Notes: generated by a model from the sequence alone, not told the origin. A stretch of DNA of 64,000 bases from Rhodococcus sp. OK519 (GCF_003051005.1 NZ_QAOW01000001.1:744001-808000), one strand, 5' to 3'. Shown: positions 37,945-45,161, counted from the first letter of the stretch. Translations and numbers: made by a program.

Positions 37945-39585
37945 CTACAACTCGACGTCCATCTCCACCAGCACTCGCCGCAGCAGCTTGCCGGTCGCGT
38001 TCCGGGGTAGTTCTTCGATGAACACGACGTCGCGGGGCACCTTGTAGCGGGCAAGGTTCGACTTCACGTGAGCGCGGATCTCCTCGGGATCGCGCGACGA
38101 CACCTGCGCCGCGACCACGAACGCGCGCAGGCGGTGGCCGAACTCGTCGTCCTCGACGCCGATCACGGCGACCTCGAGGACGTCCGGGCGTTCGGCGATG
38201 AGGTTCTCGACCTCGAGCGGGTACACGTTCTCGCCGCCGGAGACGATCATGTCGTCGTCGCGGCCGTCGACGAACAGCAGCCCGTCCCTGTCGAAGTGGC
38301 CGACGTCGCCGGTGGAGAGCATGCCGTCGATGCGTTCCTTGTCGCGGCCGTCGGTGTAGCCGTCGAAGCTCAGGCCGCTCTTGGCGAAGATGCGGCCGAC
38401 GACATCGGGTCCGGTGATCTTCTTGCCGGTGTCGTCGATGAGCGCCATGTGGCAGGTGGCGGGTGGACGTCCGGCGGTGCCGGGAGCGCGCTCGAGATCG
38501 TCGGGGGTGGCGACGGTGACGGCGGCGACCTCTGTGGAGCCGTAGAAGTTGTGCAGCACCTTCCCGAACGCCTGCTGCGTGCGGATGCACAGGTCCGGGG
38601 GGATCGCGGATCCGGCCGCGAAGATCACCTTCAGCGACGAGGTGTCGTACTTTCCGAGCACGGCGGGCCCGAGGTCGATGATCCGCTGCAACATCGTCGG
38701 CACCAGCACGAGGGTGTCGGCGCGGTGTTCGGCGATCAGGCGGACCGTCGTCTCGGGATCGAAGCGGCGCTGCATCACGACGGTGTTCTCGAGCGCCAGG
38801 CCGAGTCCGAGCTGCGAGATGCCGGTGCCGTGGAACGCGGGCGCCGCCATCAGCATCGTCTGCTTGGGGCGCAACGGGATCCGGTCGAGGAACTGCGCGG
38901 TGACGAACGGGGACGTGTGCCCGCGCGGTGCACCCTTGGGAGTGCCGGTGGTGCCGCTGGTGAGCAGGATGAAGACGCCGGGCTGCTCGGGTGCGGGCAC
39001 CGTGTCCGTGGACTGCCCGGCGATGAGGTCGTCGAGGGTGCGCGGTGTGGTCTCGGCCGGGGGAGTGCGCACCGGCTCGTCGACCCACGACAGGAACGGC
39101 GTGACGTCGGACGGCAGGGCGTCGGCGATGTCGGCGAACTCGCTGTCGAAGATGAAGTAGCGCACCTTCTCCCGCTGTGCGACGTCGACCAACTGGGGGC
39201 GCGCGAAACCGGTGTTCATCAGGACCAGGCGCACGCCGCTCTTGGCGGCGGCGAGCATCGTGAGGACGAGACCGCGGTGGTTGCGGCACATCGCGCCGAC
39301 GCACGATCCGACGCCGATGCCCTCGGCCTGCCACGCGCGAACGAGGGCGTTGGACCGCGCTTCGAGTTCGCTGTAGGTGAGTGAGCCCCGCTCGTCGACC
39401 AGAGCGACCCGGCGGTGGCCGGCCGCGGCGTGTGCGTGCACCGAACCGGCGAACGGGCCGTACTTGTCGACGGCGAGGAGGACGCGAACGCCCTCGTCGA
39501 CGCGGGGGAAGGGGATGAGCCCGGAACGCTGCATCACGCGCACTGCGCTGAGCGTGTCGGCGATCTTGGTCAGAACGTCCTGCAT
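37945..39585 (-). CDS. Fatty-acyl-CoA/AMP synthetase (FadD-type)
   Basis: This 546-residue ANL-superfamily enzyme has the AMP-binding P-loop ILLTSGTTGTPKGAPRGH, NFYGSTEVAAVT, STGDVGHFDRDGLLFVDGR and DDMIVSGGENVYPLEVE. The C-terminal catalytic lysine is in LPRNATGKLLRR. It activates a carboxylate as an acyl-adenylate and probably forms acyl-CoA. The ATG at 39585 follows GGGAG; upstream in-frame ATGs give a less likely N-terminus. The start is divergent from the membrane-protein gene. Chain-length preference is unknown, and no neighbouring beta-oxidation genes point to it. Confidence 0.85.
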   Translation of the reverse strand: MQDVLTKIADTLSAVRVMQRSGLIPFPRVDEGVRVLLAVDKYGPFAGSVHAHAAAGHRRVALVDERGSLTYSELEARSNALVRAWQAEGIGVGSCVGAMCRNHRGLVLTMLAAAKSGVRLVLMNTGFARPQLVDVAQREKVRYFIFDSEFADIADALPSDVTPFLSWVDEPVRTPPAETTPRTLDDLIAGQSTDTVPAPEQPGVFILLTSGTTGTPKGAPRGHTSPFVTAQFLDRIPLRPKQTMLMAAPAFHGTGISQLGLGLALENTVVMQRRFDPETTVRLIAEHRADTLVLVPTMLQRIIDLGPAVLGKYDTSSLKVIFAAGSAIPPDLCIRTQQAFGKVLHNFYGSTEVAAVTVATPDDLERAPGTAGRPPATCHMALIDDTGKKITGPDVVGRIFAKSGLSFDGYTDGRDKERIDGMLSTGDVGHFDRDGLLFVDGRDDDMIVSGGENVYPLEVENLIAERPDVLEVAVIGVEDDEFGHRLRAFVVAAQVSSRDPEEIRAHVKSNLARYKVPRDVVFIEELPRNATGKLLRRVLVEMDVEL

Positions 39586-39712
39586 GGTGGCTCCCATCGG
39601 TGACGTCGGCAGCCTCAGACTAGCGGTGATGCGCATCACAGTGGGCGGATTTGTCCTGGTAGCCAACCTGCTCGAACGCGAGGGCCGGGATAGTGGGCGC
39701 TACTCTCGCGGG

Positions 39713-40249
39713 GTGAGGTCCCGAGCCGATGCCGTCGCGCGCCTGCGTGGCACGGTCGTCGGTGCATTGTCCGGGGCGGCCAGCGTTGCCGCGCACGGAC
39801 TCGGTGGCGGGTCCATGTTCCCCAGTGGTGAAGCGATCGTGCTGCTTCTGGCCGCGTGCGCCGTGGTCGGCACCGCTGTCGCGTCGCTTCGGAGCCGAAC
39901 CGCTCCGCTGCTGCTCCTCGTGTCGGTCCTCGCTGCGGGGCAGGGGATCGGCCACCTGACCTTGACCCTGGCGTCGAATCACCCTCACGGACTGCACCTC
40001 ACGCCGCAGATGCTGGCGGCGCACGCAGCGGCCACCGCGGTCGGTGTCGTATTCGTCCGGGCCGCGGAGCGGTCGCTGGCGCGCGTGATCGGCTCGGTGT
40101 CGAGGGTCGTGGTCGCGGTGCTGTCGGCACCGCCGGTAGCCGAGATCCGCAGGTGGGCACCCACGGTCGTCCGGAGTCTGGAGCCGACGACCTCGCGCGT
40201 CGCCCGGGCCGCGGGCGGCACCCGCGGGCCTCCCGCTCTTTCCTGGTAG
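39713..40249 (+). CDS. Small polytopic membrane protein, possibly metal related
   Basis: This 178-residue protein has about four hydrophobic segments, with a His-rich stretch SNHPHGLHLTPQMLAAHAAA between helices three and four. Similar small proteins occur beside PepSY and YcnI-type genes in actinobacteria, which suggests copper or heme handling, but no domain is certain. TACTCT (39701-39706) ends six bases before GTG 39713, indicating a leaderless start. The gene precedes the PepSY membrane protein by 154 bases on the same strand. Confidence 0.6.
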   Translation: MRSRADAVARLRGTVVGALSGAASVAAHGLGGGSMFPSGEAIVLLLAACAVVGTAVASLRSRTAPLLLLVSVLAAGQGIGHLTLTLASNHPHGLHLTPQMLAAHAAATAVGVVFVRAAERSLARVIGSVSRVVVAVLSAPPVAEIRRWAPTVVRSLEPTTSRVARAAGGTRGPPALSW

Positions 40250-40403
40250 ATGCCGGTCACGCTTCCGCGTGTCCGTCGTCTGCCGCTGTCTTCTCCGCCG
40301 ATGCCCCCACACGAATCGTGTGTCCAGGGCTCGTCGGCGGCTCCCTTGCGGCACGCGCATTTCTCGCGCGCCGATCCGAGACTTCAGGAAAGAGCCTGGC
40401 TTC

Positions 40404-41885
40404 ATGCACGCTTCCGAAGGCGTGGGGACCACCCCTGCGCAGGATTCGACCAACTCGAAAGTTCGCTCCGGATCGAACGATTCGTCGCCACCCGGTGCCC
40501 TCCGCAGGCTGGTTCTCCGTCTGCACTTCTATGCGGGGATCTTCGTTGCACCGTTTCTCGTGATCGCGGCGATCAGCGGCGGGCTGTATGCGATCGCGCC
40601 CACCCTCGAGCAGTTCGTCTACCGCGACTACCTGTATGTCGAGTCGACCGGACCTGCGGCCCCGGTGAGCGAGCAGATCGCCGCCGCGCAGGCCGAGCGC
40701 CCCGACCTGACGGTGTCGGCGGTGCGGCCGTCCACCGAGGAGGGCCAGACCACGCGGGTGCTGTTCACCGACCCCACGCTCGGCGAGTCCGAACGCCTCT
40801 CGGTGTTCGTCGACCCGGTGACCGCGAAGCCCGCCGGCGAACTCGTCGTCTACGGCAGCAGTAGTTCACTACCGGTGCGGACGTGGATCTCGCAGTTGCA
40901 TCGGCATCTGCACCTGGGCGAGCCCGGCCGTCTCTACAGCGAACTCGCTGCATCGTGGCTGTGGGTGATCGCACTCGGCGGCGTCTACCTGTGGGTGCGC
41001 CGCTACCGAACGGCTCGCGCCCGCAGCGAGGCCGCCGTGCCGCGGTTGTGGACGGCCAAGCTGGGGGCGCGTGGTCGCAACGGTGCGCTCGGCCGGCACG
41101 GAGCCGTCGGGCTGTGGATCGCAGTCGGTCTCGTCTTCCTGTCCGCGACGGGGCTGACCTGGTCGAAGTATGCGGGCGAGAACGTCACCGACCTGCGGAC
41201 GTCGCTGGGCTGGACGACGCCGTCGGTGTCGACGACGCTGTCCGATCCGGATGCCGTTCCGTCGGGCGGACACGAGGGGCACGACGGGCATGAGATGGAC
41301 TCGGGTAGCGATGTGCTCGCCACCGACATCGGACGCATCGACCACGTCCTCGCGGTCGCTGCCGACGCCGGCGTGACCGGTCAGGTGGAGGCGTCGATCC
41401 CGGCGACGGCGGACGCCGCCTTCGTCGTGACCCAGACCCGGCAGCCGTTCGAGTTCTCGACCGACACGATCGCGGTCGACGGTGCCACCGGCCAGATCAC
41501 CGACGAGTCGCGGTTCGCGGACTGGCCGCTCACGGCGAAACTCACCACGTGGGGGATCGCGCTGCACATGGGCATCCTGTTCGGCCTACTCAATCAAGTC
41601 GTACTGCTCGCGCTGGCGATCGCACTGCTCGCGGTGATCGCGCTCGGCTACCGGATGTGGTGGCTGCGCCGGCCCGTTCGCGGCACGCGGCGCTGGGGTC
41701 GTCCGCCGGTCCGAGGCGCTCTGCGAGGGCTGCACCCGGCGGCGATCGGTGCCATTGTGATCGGTTCCGTACTGGTCGGCTGGTTCGTGCCGTTGCTGGG
41801 GCTGACCCTGCTCGGGTTCGTCGTCGTCGATATGGTCGTCGGTGTGTTTCAGCGCAGACGAGCATCCAGCAGTGTGACCGAATGA
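40404..41885 (+). CDS. PepSY-associated TM family protein
   Basis: This 493-residue membrane protein opens, after a Ser/Asn-rich tail, with LRRLVLRLHFYAGIFVAPFLVIAAISGGLY, the PepSY-TM first helix with conserved HFYAG. Further helices and two PepSY-like periplasmic regions follow. WISQLHRHLHLGEPGRLYSELAA contains the typical His pair. A His-rich loop GGHEGHDGHEMDSG (about residues 292-305) suggests metal binding. Such proteins are linked with iron or copper reduction. AGGAAAGAG precedes the ATG at 40404. It overlaps the next gene by ATGA. Confidence 0.85.
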   Translation: MHASEGVGTTPAQDSTNSKVRSGSNDSSPPGALRRLVLRLHFYAGIFVAPFLVIAAISGGLYAIAPTLEQFVYRDYLYVESTGPAAPVSEQIAAAQAERPDLTVSAVRPSTEEGQTTRVLFTDPTLGESERLSVFVDPVTAKPAGELVVYGSSSSLPVRTWISQLHRHLHLGEPGRLYSELAASWLWVIALGGVYLWVRRYRTARARSEAAVPRLWTAKLGARGRNGALGRHGAVGLWIAVGLVFLSATGLTWSKYAGENVTDLRTSLGWTTPSVSTTLSDPDAVPSGGHEGHDGHEMDSGSDVLATDIGRIDHVLAVAADAGVTGQVEASIPATADAAFVVTQTRQPFEFSTDTIAVDGATGQITDESRFADWPLTAKLTTWGIALHMGILFGLLNQVVLLALAIALLAVIALGYRMWWLRRPVRGTRRWGRPPVRGALRGLHPAAIGAIVIGSVLVGWFVPLLGLTLLGFVVVDMVVGVFQRRRASSSVTE

Positions 41886-42358
41886 GTGACGACTTATCGC
41901 TGCTGCGACGCGAATTGGCGTCGATCGAGGCCCGGGTGGCGCGTGAGGTGGACCCCCGCGGCCGTGGCCCGCTCATCGCGGCGACCGTGGCTGTCCTGCT
42001 GATCGCCCTCGCGGCCCCGCAGGTCGACGGCCTGCGCGCGTGGCAGGTCCTCGCCGGCGGACACGATGAGGTCGCGGCGCTGGCCCGGCTGTTCACGTGG
42101 TTCGTCGTCGTGTTCGGGATCGGCGCATCTGCGCTGGCTGCCTGGACCCGTCGCTGGGTGTTCGCATGGGTCGCGATGGCCGGTGTCACGGTCGGAACGG
42201 CGTTGGGGTTGCTGACGTACTGGTCGCAGCACAGTGTTCGCAGCGCCCACACCGGCAGCCTCGGTTACGGCCTGCTCGTCGAATGGGCGGCGATGGCCTT
42301 GCTTGCGGTGCTGTGGATTCCGGTGGTTGCAGGCCGGTCAAACGTGCTGCAGAAGTGA
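41882..42358 (+). CDS. Four-helix membrane protein of unknown function
   Basis: This 158-residue protein has a charged N-terminus (LRRELASIEARVAREVDPRGRG) and four hydrophobic segments. It resembles Rv2617c-like actinobacterial transmembrane proteins in layout only. The ATG overlaps the PepSY stop, so it is the last gene of that operon. A degenerate copy of its middle (HDEVAALARLFTWFVVVFG) is found at 44263-44340. Confidence 0.65.
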   Translation: MSDDLSLLRRELASIEARVAREVDPRGRGPLIAATVAVLLIALAAPQVDGLRAWQVLAGGHDEVAALARLFTWFVVVFGIGASALAAWTRRWVFAWVAMAGVTVGTALGLLTYWSQHSVRSAHTGSLGYGLLVEWAAMALLAVLWIPVVAGRSNVLQK

Positions 42359-42396
42359 GCCGGTCGGTCGGGCAGCGTATGTGTCCGGCCGAAGAA

Positions 42397-42469
42397 GAAT
42401 TGCGCCGCAGACATCGAATTCATAATGTACTGCGGTGCAATTCATTCGGTTTGATGTTTTTGGCCGAAT
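42397..42469 (+). repeat. Leader element, copy 1 (paired inverted repeats, no ORFs after it)
   Basis: Two dyads follow each other. The first pairs 42397-42413 with 42426-42443 (GAATTGCGCCGCAG with its near-complement CTGCGGTGCAATTC). The second pairs ATTCGG (42444-42449) with CCGAAT (42464-42469) around a T-rich loop. The same arrangement occurs at 43245-43328. It may be an operator, an RNA leader, or both. The micro-ORFs found behind copy 2 are absent here. Confidence 0.65.
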
Positions 42470-42660
42470 TGTGGGGTGGGTCCGGTCTGGTGGGGGTACG
42501 TTACGTCCATCTCGCCCGACGGTTCCCGGTGTTCATGTGTGGTGGCATGGCGCTGGGTATCGGTTTCGACAACGAAACGAATGGCGAGTGCGTGTAATTC
42601 CGACGGGCCCGACCCCAAGGGACCCGAGGGCTGGGGCGCCTCCTGAGCCCTCGAAGCGAG

Positions 42661-42691
42661 GCGCCTCCCGCGACCCATGCGCGGGAGGCGC
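42661..42691 (+). terminator. Terminator, copy 1
   Basis: This is a 12-bp perfect stem (GCGCCTCCCGCG) with loop ACCCATG. The loop and most of the stem are identical to the hairpin at 44027-44055. Confidence 0.8.
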
Positions 42692-42779
42692 TTCGGCGTT
42701 TCGTGACGCCATGACCGGTCGACGACAGGAGTTCTCCTGAGAGACTGCCGGTGTCATCGTCGGAGAGGGGTGGTCGGTG

Positions 42780-43221
42780 ATGGAGATCGGTCGAATGGTG
42801 TGGCCGTCGGCGCGTCTCGACGAGGTGGTCGAGCGGATCGCGCAGGTCGAGGCCGACGGTGCAGTGGGCCCAGCGATGCTGCGCCTGGCCGGCGAGCACG
42901 CCGATGGGACCGTGCCACTCATGGCCGGCGTGCGGACGGTGGCCGAGCACATCGTCCCGACAATCGGCATCGCTGCCGCGGCAGCGATGCCGGGAGGAGT
43001 TCGCGGCGTACACCAACACCCCGTCCTACCGCGTGATGCTCGACAAGGAGGATGCGGCGGATCCCGCTGACGTCGCGCTGATCGGTTCCCGCAGCGAGGT
43101 TCTCGATCGGCTCGACGGAGTGCGCGCGGCCGGGGCGAGCGAGTTCCTGGCGTGGGTGTTCGGGGACGAAGGGGAACAGGTCGAGACTGTGTCGTGCCTG
43201 CAGGAGTATGTCCGACGCTGA
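42780..43221 (+). pseudogene. Decayed F420-dependent LLM-class oxidoreductase
   Basis: The first 27 codons (MEIGRMVWPSARLDEVVERI and a little more) resemble an LLM oxidoreductase N-terminus. They run directly into the late-family segment GPAMLRLAGEHADGTVPLMAG and RTVAEHIVPTIG, so roughly 140 residues are missing. Near 42990-43005 the reading frame shifts, and the remainder CREEFAAYTNTPSYRVMLDKE and PADVALIGSRSEV continues in another frame to 43221, with about 25 more residues missing at the junction. Family members of this kind are about 300 residues and use F420. The gene cannot make a working enzyme. Confidence 0.75.
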
Positions 43222-43244
43222 CGTCGCCGTAGTGGGGGGCACGG

Positions 43245-43328
43245 AAATTGCACTGCAGTACAAACTTTGAGCGCGAAAGTATGTACTGCAATGCAATTTT
43301 GTTCGATTCGTGTTTTTTGCGCGAATCG
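43245..43328 (+). repeat. Leader element, copy 2 (upstream of the micro-ORFs)
   Basis: Arms 43245-43262 (AAATTGCACTGCAGTACA) and 43282-43299 match over 17 of 18 positions with a 19-base spacer. Next, CGATTCG (43304-43310) pairs with CGAATCG (43322-43328) around a U-rich loop. The sequence is about 195 bases before the first micro-ORF. It may hold promoter control or form an mRNA leader; no Rfam-type element is recognised. Confidence 0.65.
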
Positions 43329-43522
43329 CGAGACATGTCCATTCGGGGAGGGCTACGGTCACATCGGTCTCGTCCGGAGGGCAAGAAAGCTTCGGTCGAG
43401 GGCCGATCGTGCAGGCGGGGCGTTCGTCCTCCGTTGTGGATATCGGCGACCAGATCCGTTGGTAGGCAAGCCCCTCAGCTCGGCTACCGGTTCACCCCCC
43501 CATTTCAGTGGAAAGGCGTGCT

Positions 43523-43621
43523 GTGTCCATCGACTTCGCGAAAATCATCGGTCCTCTCGGGCATACGTTGATCGATACGTTCTTCGGGTCACTCGGAGCC
43601 CTGATGACCATGTCGGCGTGA
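43523..43621 (+). CDS. Micro-ORF 1 of a tandem cluster (32 aa)
   Basis: GTG 43523 follows GGAAAGG with a 6-base spacer. The 32-residue product has an initial DFAKIIGPLGHTLIDTFF helix-like stretch, then GSLGALM. It has two Asp, one Lys and one His, and no signal peptide or cysteine. It is the first of four closely spaced ORFs of almost equal length. No homologue is recognised. A small channel or membrane-active peptide would fit its composition. Confidence 0.6.
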   Translation: MSIDFAKIIGPLGHTLIDTFFGSLGALMTMSA

Positions 43622-43649
43622 CCGACAACCAACTGTTTAGGAGACTGTC

Positions 43650-43754
43650 GTGACCTCACTTGCTGAGCTCATGCCCATGGCGGCAATGATGTTCAAAATG
43701 CTTTTGGTCGACCTGCCGATCCAGCTGTCGCTCGGCACGATTCCCGGCCCCTAG
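43650..43754 (+). CDS. Micro-ORF 2 of a tandem cluster (34 aa)
   Basis: GTG 43650 is preceded by AGGAG with a 6-base spacer. The 34-residue product is Met-rich (ELMPMAAMMFKMLLVDLP) and ends SLGTIPGP. It is hydrophobic, has one Lys, one Asp and one Glu, and has no export signal. It starts 28 bases after micro-ORF 1. Function is unknown. Confidence 0.6.
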   Translation: MTSLAELMPMAAMMFKMLLVDLPIQLSLGTIPGP

Positions 43755-43767
43755 TAAGGAGATTCTG

Positions 43768-43869
43768 ATGAGCAAAGATCTGATGATGCTGTGGACCGGT
43801 TCGTACGATGCAGTCCTCGTGGGCTTCAAGGACTTCTTCGTCGGCTCGATAATGTTCCCCCAAAACTGA
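43768..43869 (+). CDS. Micro-ORF 3 of a tandem cluster (33 aa)
   Basis: ATG 43768 follows AAGGAG with a 6-base spacer; the gap to micro-ORF 2 is 13 bases. The 33-residue product begins MSKDLMMLWTGSYDAVLVGF and continues KDFFVGSIMFPQN. It has an amphipathic character, three Asp and two Lys, and no Cys. Its Met- and Phe-rich composition is like its neighbours although the sequences do not align. Function is unknown. Confidence 0.6.
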   Translation: MSKDLMMLWTGSYDAVLVGFKDFFVGSIMFPQN

Positions 43870-43882
43870 TTAGGAGACATCG

Positions 43883-43981
43883 ATGCTCGTGAACTTTCTT
43901 CAGACCGCGCTGCAGTCTGTCTTTCTGTCCCTGAACCTGCCCAATCTCGGCAGCATGATGGGTGCCATTCAGATGAGCTGA
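43883..43981 (+). CDS. Micro-ORF 4 of a tandem cluster (32 aa)
   Basis: ATG 43883 has AGGAG with a 6-base spacer, in a context (TTAGGAGAC) shared with micro-ORF 2. The 32-residue product, MLVNFLQTALQSVFLSLNLP then NLGSMMGAIQMS, contains no charged side chain. It could form a membrane or surface helix. A strong hairpin follows at 44027, closing the cluster. Function is unknown. Confidence 0.6.
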   Translation: MLVNFLQTALQSVFLSLNLPNLGSMMGAIQMS

Positions 43982-44026
43982 TCCGCGCACCCGAGGGCAG
44001 GTCTGCCCGCGAGTCTCGGATCGACG

Positions 44027-44055
44027 TGCCTCCCGCGACCCATGCGCGGGAGGCA
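44027..44055 (+). terminator. Terminator of the micro-ORF cluster, copy 2
   Basis: The 11-bp stem TGCCTCCCGCG has the loop ACCCATG, followed by TTTCG. Relative to copy 1 one C-G pair is replaced by T-A, so pairing is preserved. Confidence 0.85.
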
Positions 44056-44090
44056 TTTCGCTGTTCCGGGCCGAGGTGAACGGAAACGAA

Positions 44091-44122
44091 CGAGCCCCCG
44101 CCGCTGCTGCGACGGGGGCTCG
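44091..44122. terminator. Second terminator, 10-bp stem
   Basis: CGAGCCCCCG pairs with CGGGGGCTCG around a 12-base loop. It lies just past the 3' end of the fadE23-like fragment on the minus strand, the place a terminator for that gene would occupy. The intact fadE23 has one in the same relative position at 45127. Confidence 0.75.
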
Positions 44123-44139
44123 AATGATCGAGTGGCGTT

Positions 44140-44262
44140 GCAACTTCCGCGCCGACGAATTCTTGCCGCACGCGTCGGGCGATGATGAGCTGCCGACTAT
44201 GCTCAGTGGCCTCGCAGATGTCGAGAATCTTGCTGCCGCGGGCCAACTTCTCGTGCAGCGGG
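44140..44262 (-). pseudogene. Degenerate 3' fragment of fadE23
   Basis: Read on the minus strand it encodes LARGSKILDICEATEHSRQL followed by IIARR. The intact fadE23 C-terminus reads WARDSKILDIFEGTQQIQQL then IIARR. The two DNA stretches (44140-44262 and about 45215-45310) align with scattered substitutions and small indels. Only the last 35-40 codons are present and the frame is broken at the end. It is joined directly to a fragment of the upstream membrane gene. Confidence 0.8.
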
Positions 44263-44340
44263 TACGACGAGGTCGCGGCCCGCGCTCGACTGTTCACGTG
44301 GTTCGCCGTGGTGTTCGGAGTCGACGCTGGAGTGGCTCGA
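44263..44340 (+). pseudogene. Degenerate internal fragment of the membrane gene at 41882
   Basis: The plus strand encodes YDEVAARARLFTWFAVVFGV. The intact gene encodes HDEVAALARLFTWFVVVFGI (around 42062-42125). Homology fades after about 80 bases. There is no start codon or rest of the gene. Together with the preceding fadE23 fragment it forms the expected end-to-start junction of a tandem duplication. Confidence 0.8.
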
Positions 44341-44966
44341 GCGGGGGGCGACGGCTTCGCGCCGACGCGGGTACGGGGTGAGCAGACGGAGGCTGTACCG
44401 ACTGCGGAACAGCGTCGGCAACGAGAATTGAAATTGAGTTCAAAAACACAGTCGACCCCGATGGCGGGGCAGTCCTCGATGGGCCGGTGAATCCCGCACG
44501 GACCGAACCGAGGGCCCGACATGGCCGCCCCCTGCGCGAGTCGTTGCTTAGCAAAACTAGATCTGACCTGGTAGTCACTCGACCGGGGATGTGCCACGTA
44601 CTGGGGCGCGATCCGAAGGGCGGGCGGTCGGTTTGCGTGGGCGGCAGCAGGGCGGTTGGACAGCGGTGCGGTGAAGTTCGTTCCAGCCGTCGATTACGTA
44701 GTTGGAAACTGCGTAAAACGGACGTGACTTGGCCTACATCCATGGTCTAGCGTCGTCCGCGTCACTCCGCCGACTCGGGCGCTGCTCCAGTCGGGGGAGT
44801 GACGCGTGTGGCCCGTTATCCAGCGGGTCGTGGGACGGCGTGCTCACCTTGCGGTGTCGCCGCCGCTCCGATCGCGAACCGATCACTTTGCCGAAACATG
44901 TGGTGCGTGATGGGTTCGCTGTCGCCGGTGCGGTACCGGCTGACGAAATTCGAACAAGGAGTTGTT
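44341..44966. other. Intergenic remainder before the 42-codon ORF
   Basis: Apart from the palindrome at 44694-44716, I see no gene with codon pattern or recognisable protein in these 626 bases. Several frames are open only because of high GC. It may be decayed sequence from the proposed duplication. Confidence 0.5.
44694..44716. promoter_or_regulatory. Operator-like palindrome upstream of the 42-codon ORF
   Basis: TTACGTAGTT and AACTGCGTAA pair at 9 of 10 positions around GGA. It lies 250 bases before the ATG at 44967, at a distance comparable to the leader element of the micro-ORF cluster. Confidence 0.45.
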
Positions 44967-45095
44967 ATGGGTTCTTCCGATGCAGACCTCGCCCTGATCA
45001 AGCAGATCCAGCCGGTCGTGAGCGGCATCGGCACCGTCATCGGCGGTCTCGGCGCAATTCTGGCTCTCGTGGGCGCTATCGCGGCTCTCGGCTGA
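44967..45095 (+). CDS. Small hydrophobic protein (42 aa)
   Basis: ATG 44967 follows AAGGAG with a 5-base spacer. The 42-residue product has a polar start (GSSDADLALIKQIQP) and then a Gly/Ala/Ile/Val-rich hydrophobic run with GIGTVIGGLG and AILALVGAIAALG. No signal peptide or Cys is seen. A 15-bp terminator follows. Size, composition and absence of a signal are like corynebacterial PorA-type mycomembrane channel peptides, but there is no clear sequence match. It may be a single-span membrane protein instead. Confidence 0.65.
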   Translation: MGSSDADLALIKQIQPVVSGIGTVIGGLGAILALVGAIAALG

Positions 45096-45126
45096 TCTGA
45101 CGGCCACAGCGGTCGACAGACCCGTC

Positions 45127-45161
45127 GCGCCCCGCCACTGACAGTCTCAGTGGCGGGGCGC
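45127..45161. terminator. Bidirectional terminator, 15-bp perfect stem
   Basis: GCGCCCCGCCACTGA and its exact complement flank the loop CAGTC, between the 42-codon ORF and the convergent fadE23. Confidence 0.92.

Noticed and set aside
42538-42597. 20-codon ORF after leader copy 1
   Set aside because: It has no Shine-Dalgarno, unlike the micro-ORFs after copy 2, so it is not treated as a gene.
42435-42740. 101-codon ORF over leader copy 1
   Set aside because: It begins inside the dyad, has no ribosome site, runs through the terminator hairpin and has no family-like composition.
43523-43981. Leaderless multi-peptide bacteriocin (aureocin A70-like)
   Set aside because: Number and length are similar, but the peptides lack the high positive charge and Trp/Lys pattern, and there is no transporter or immunity gene nearby.
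44486-44750. 87-codon plus-strand ORF
   Set aside because: Open only by GC bias; no ribosome site, codon pattern or recognisable motif.
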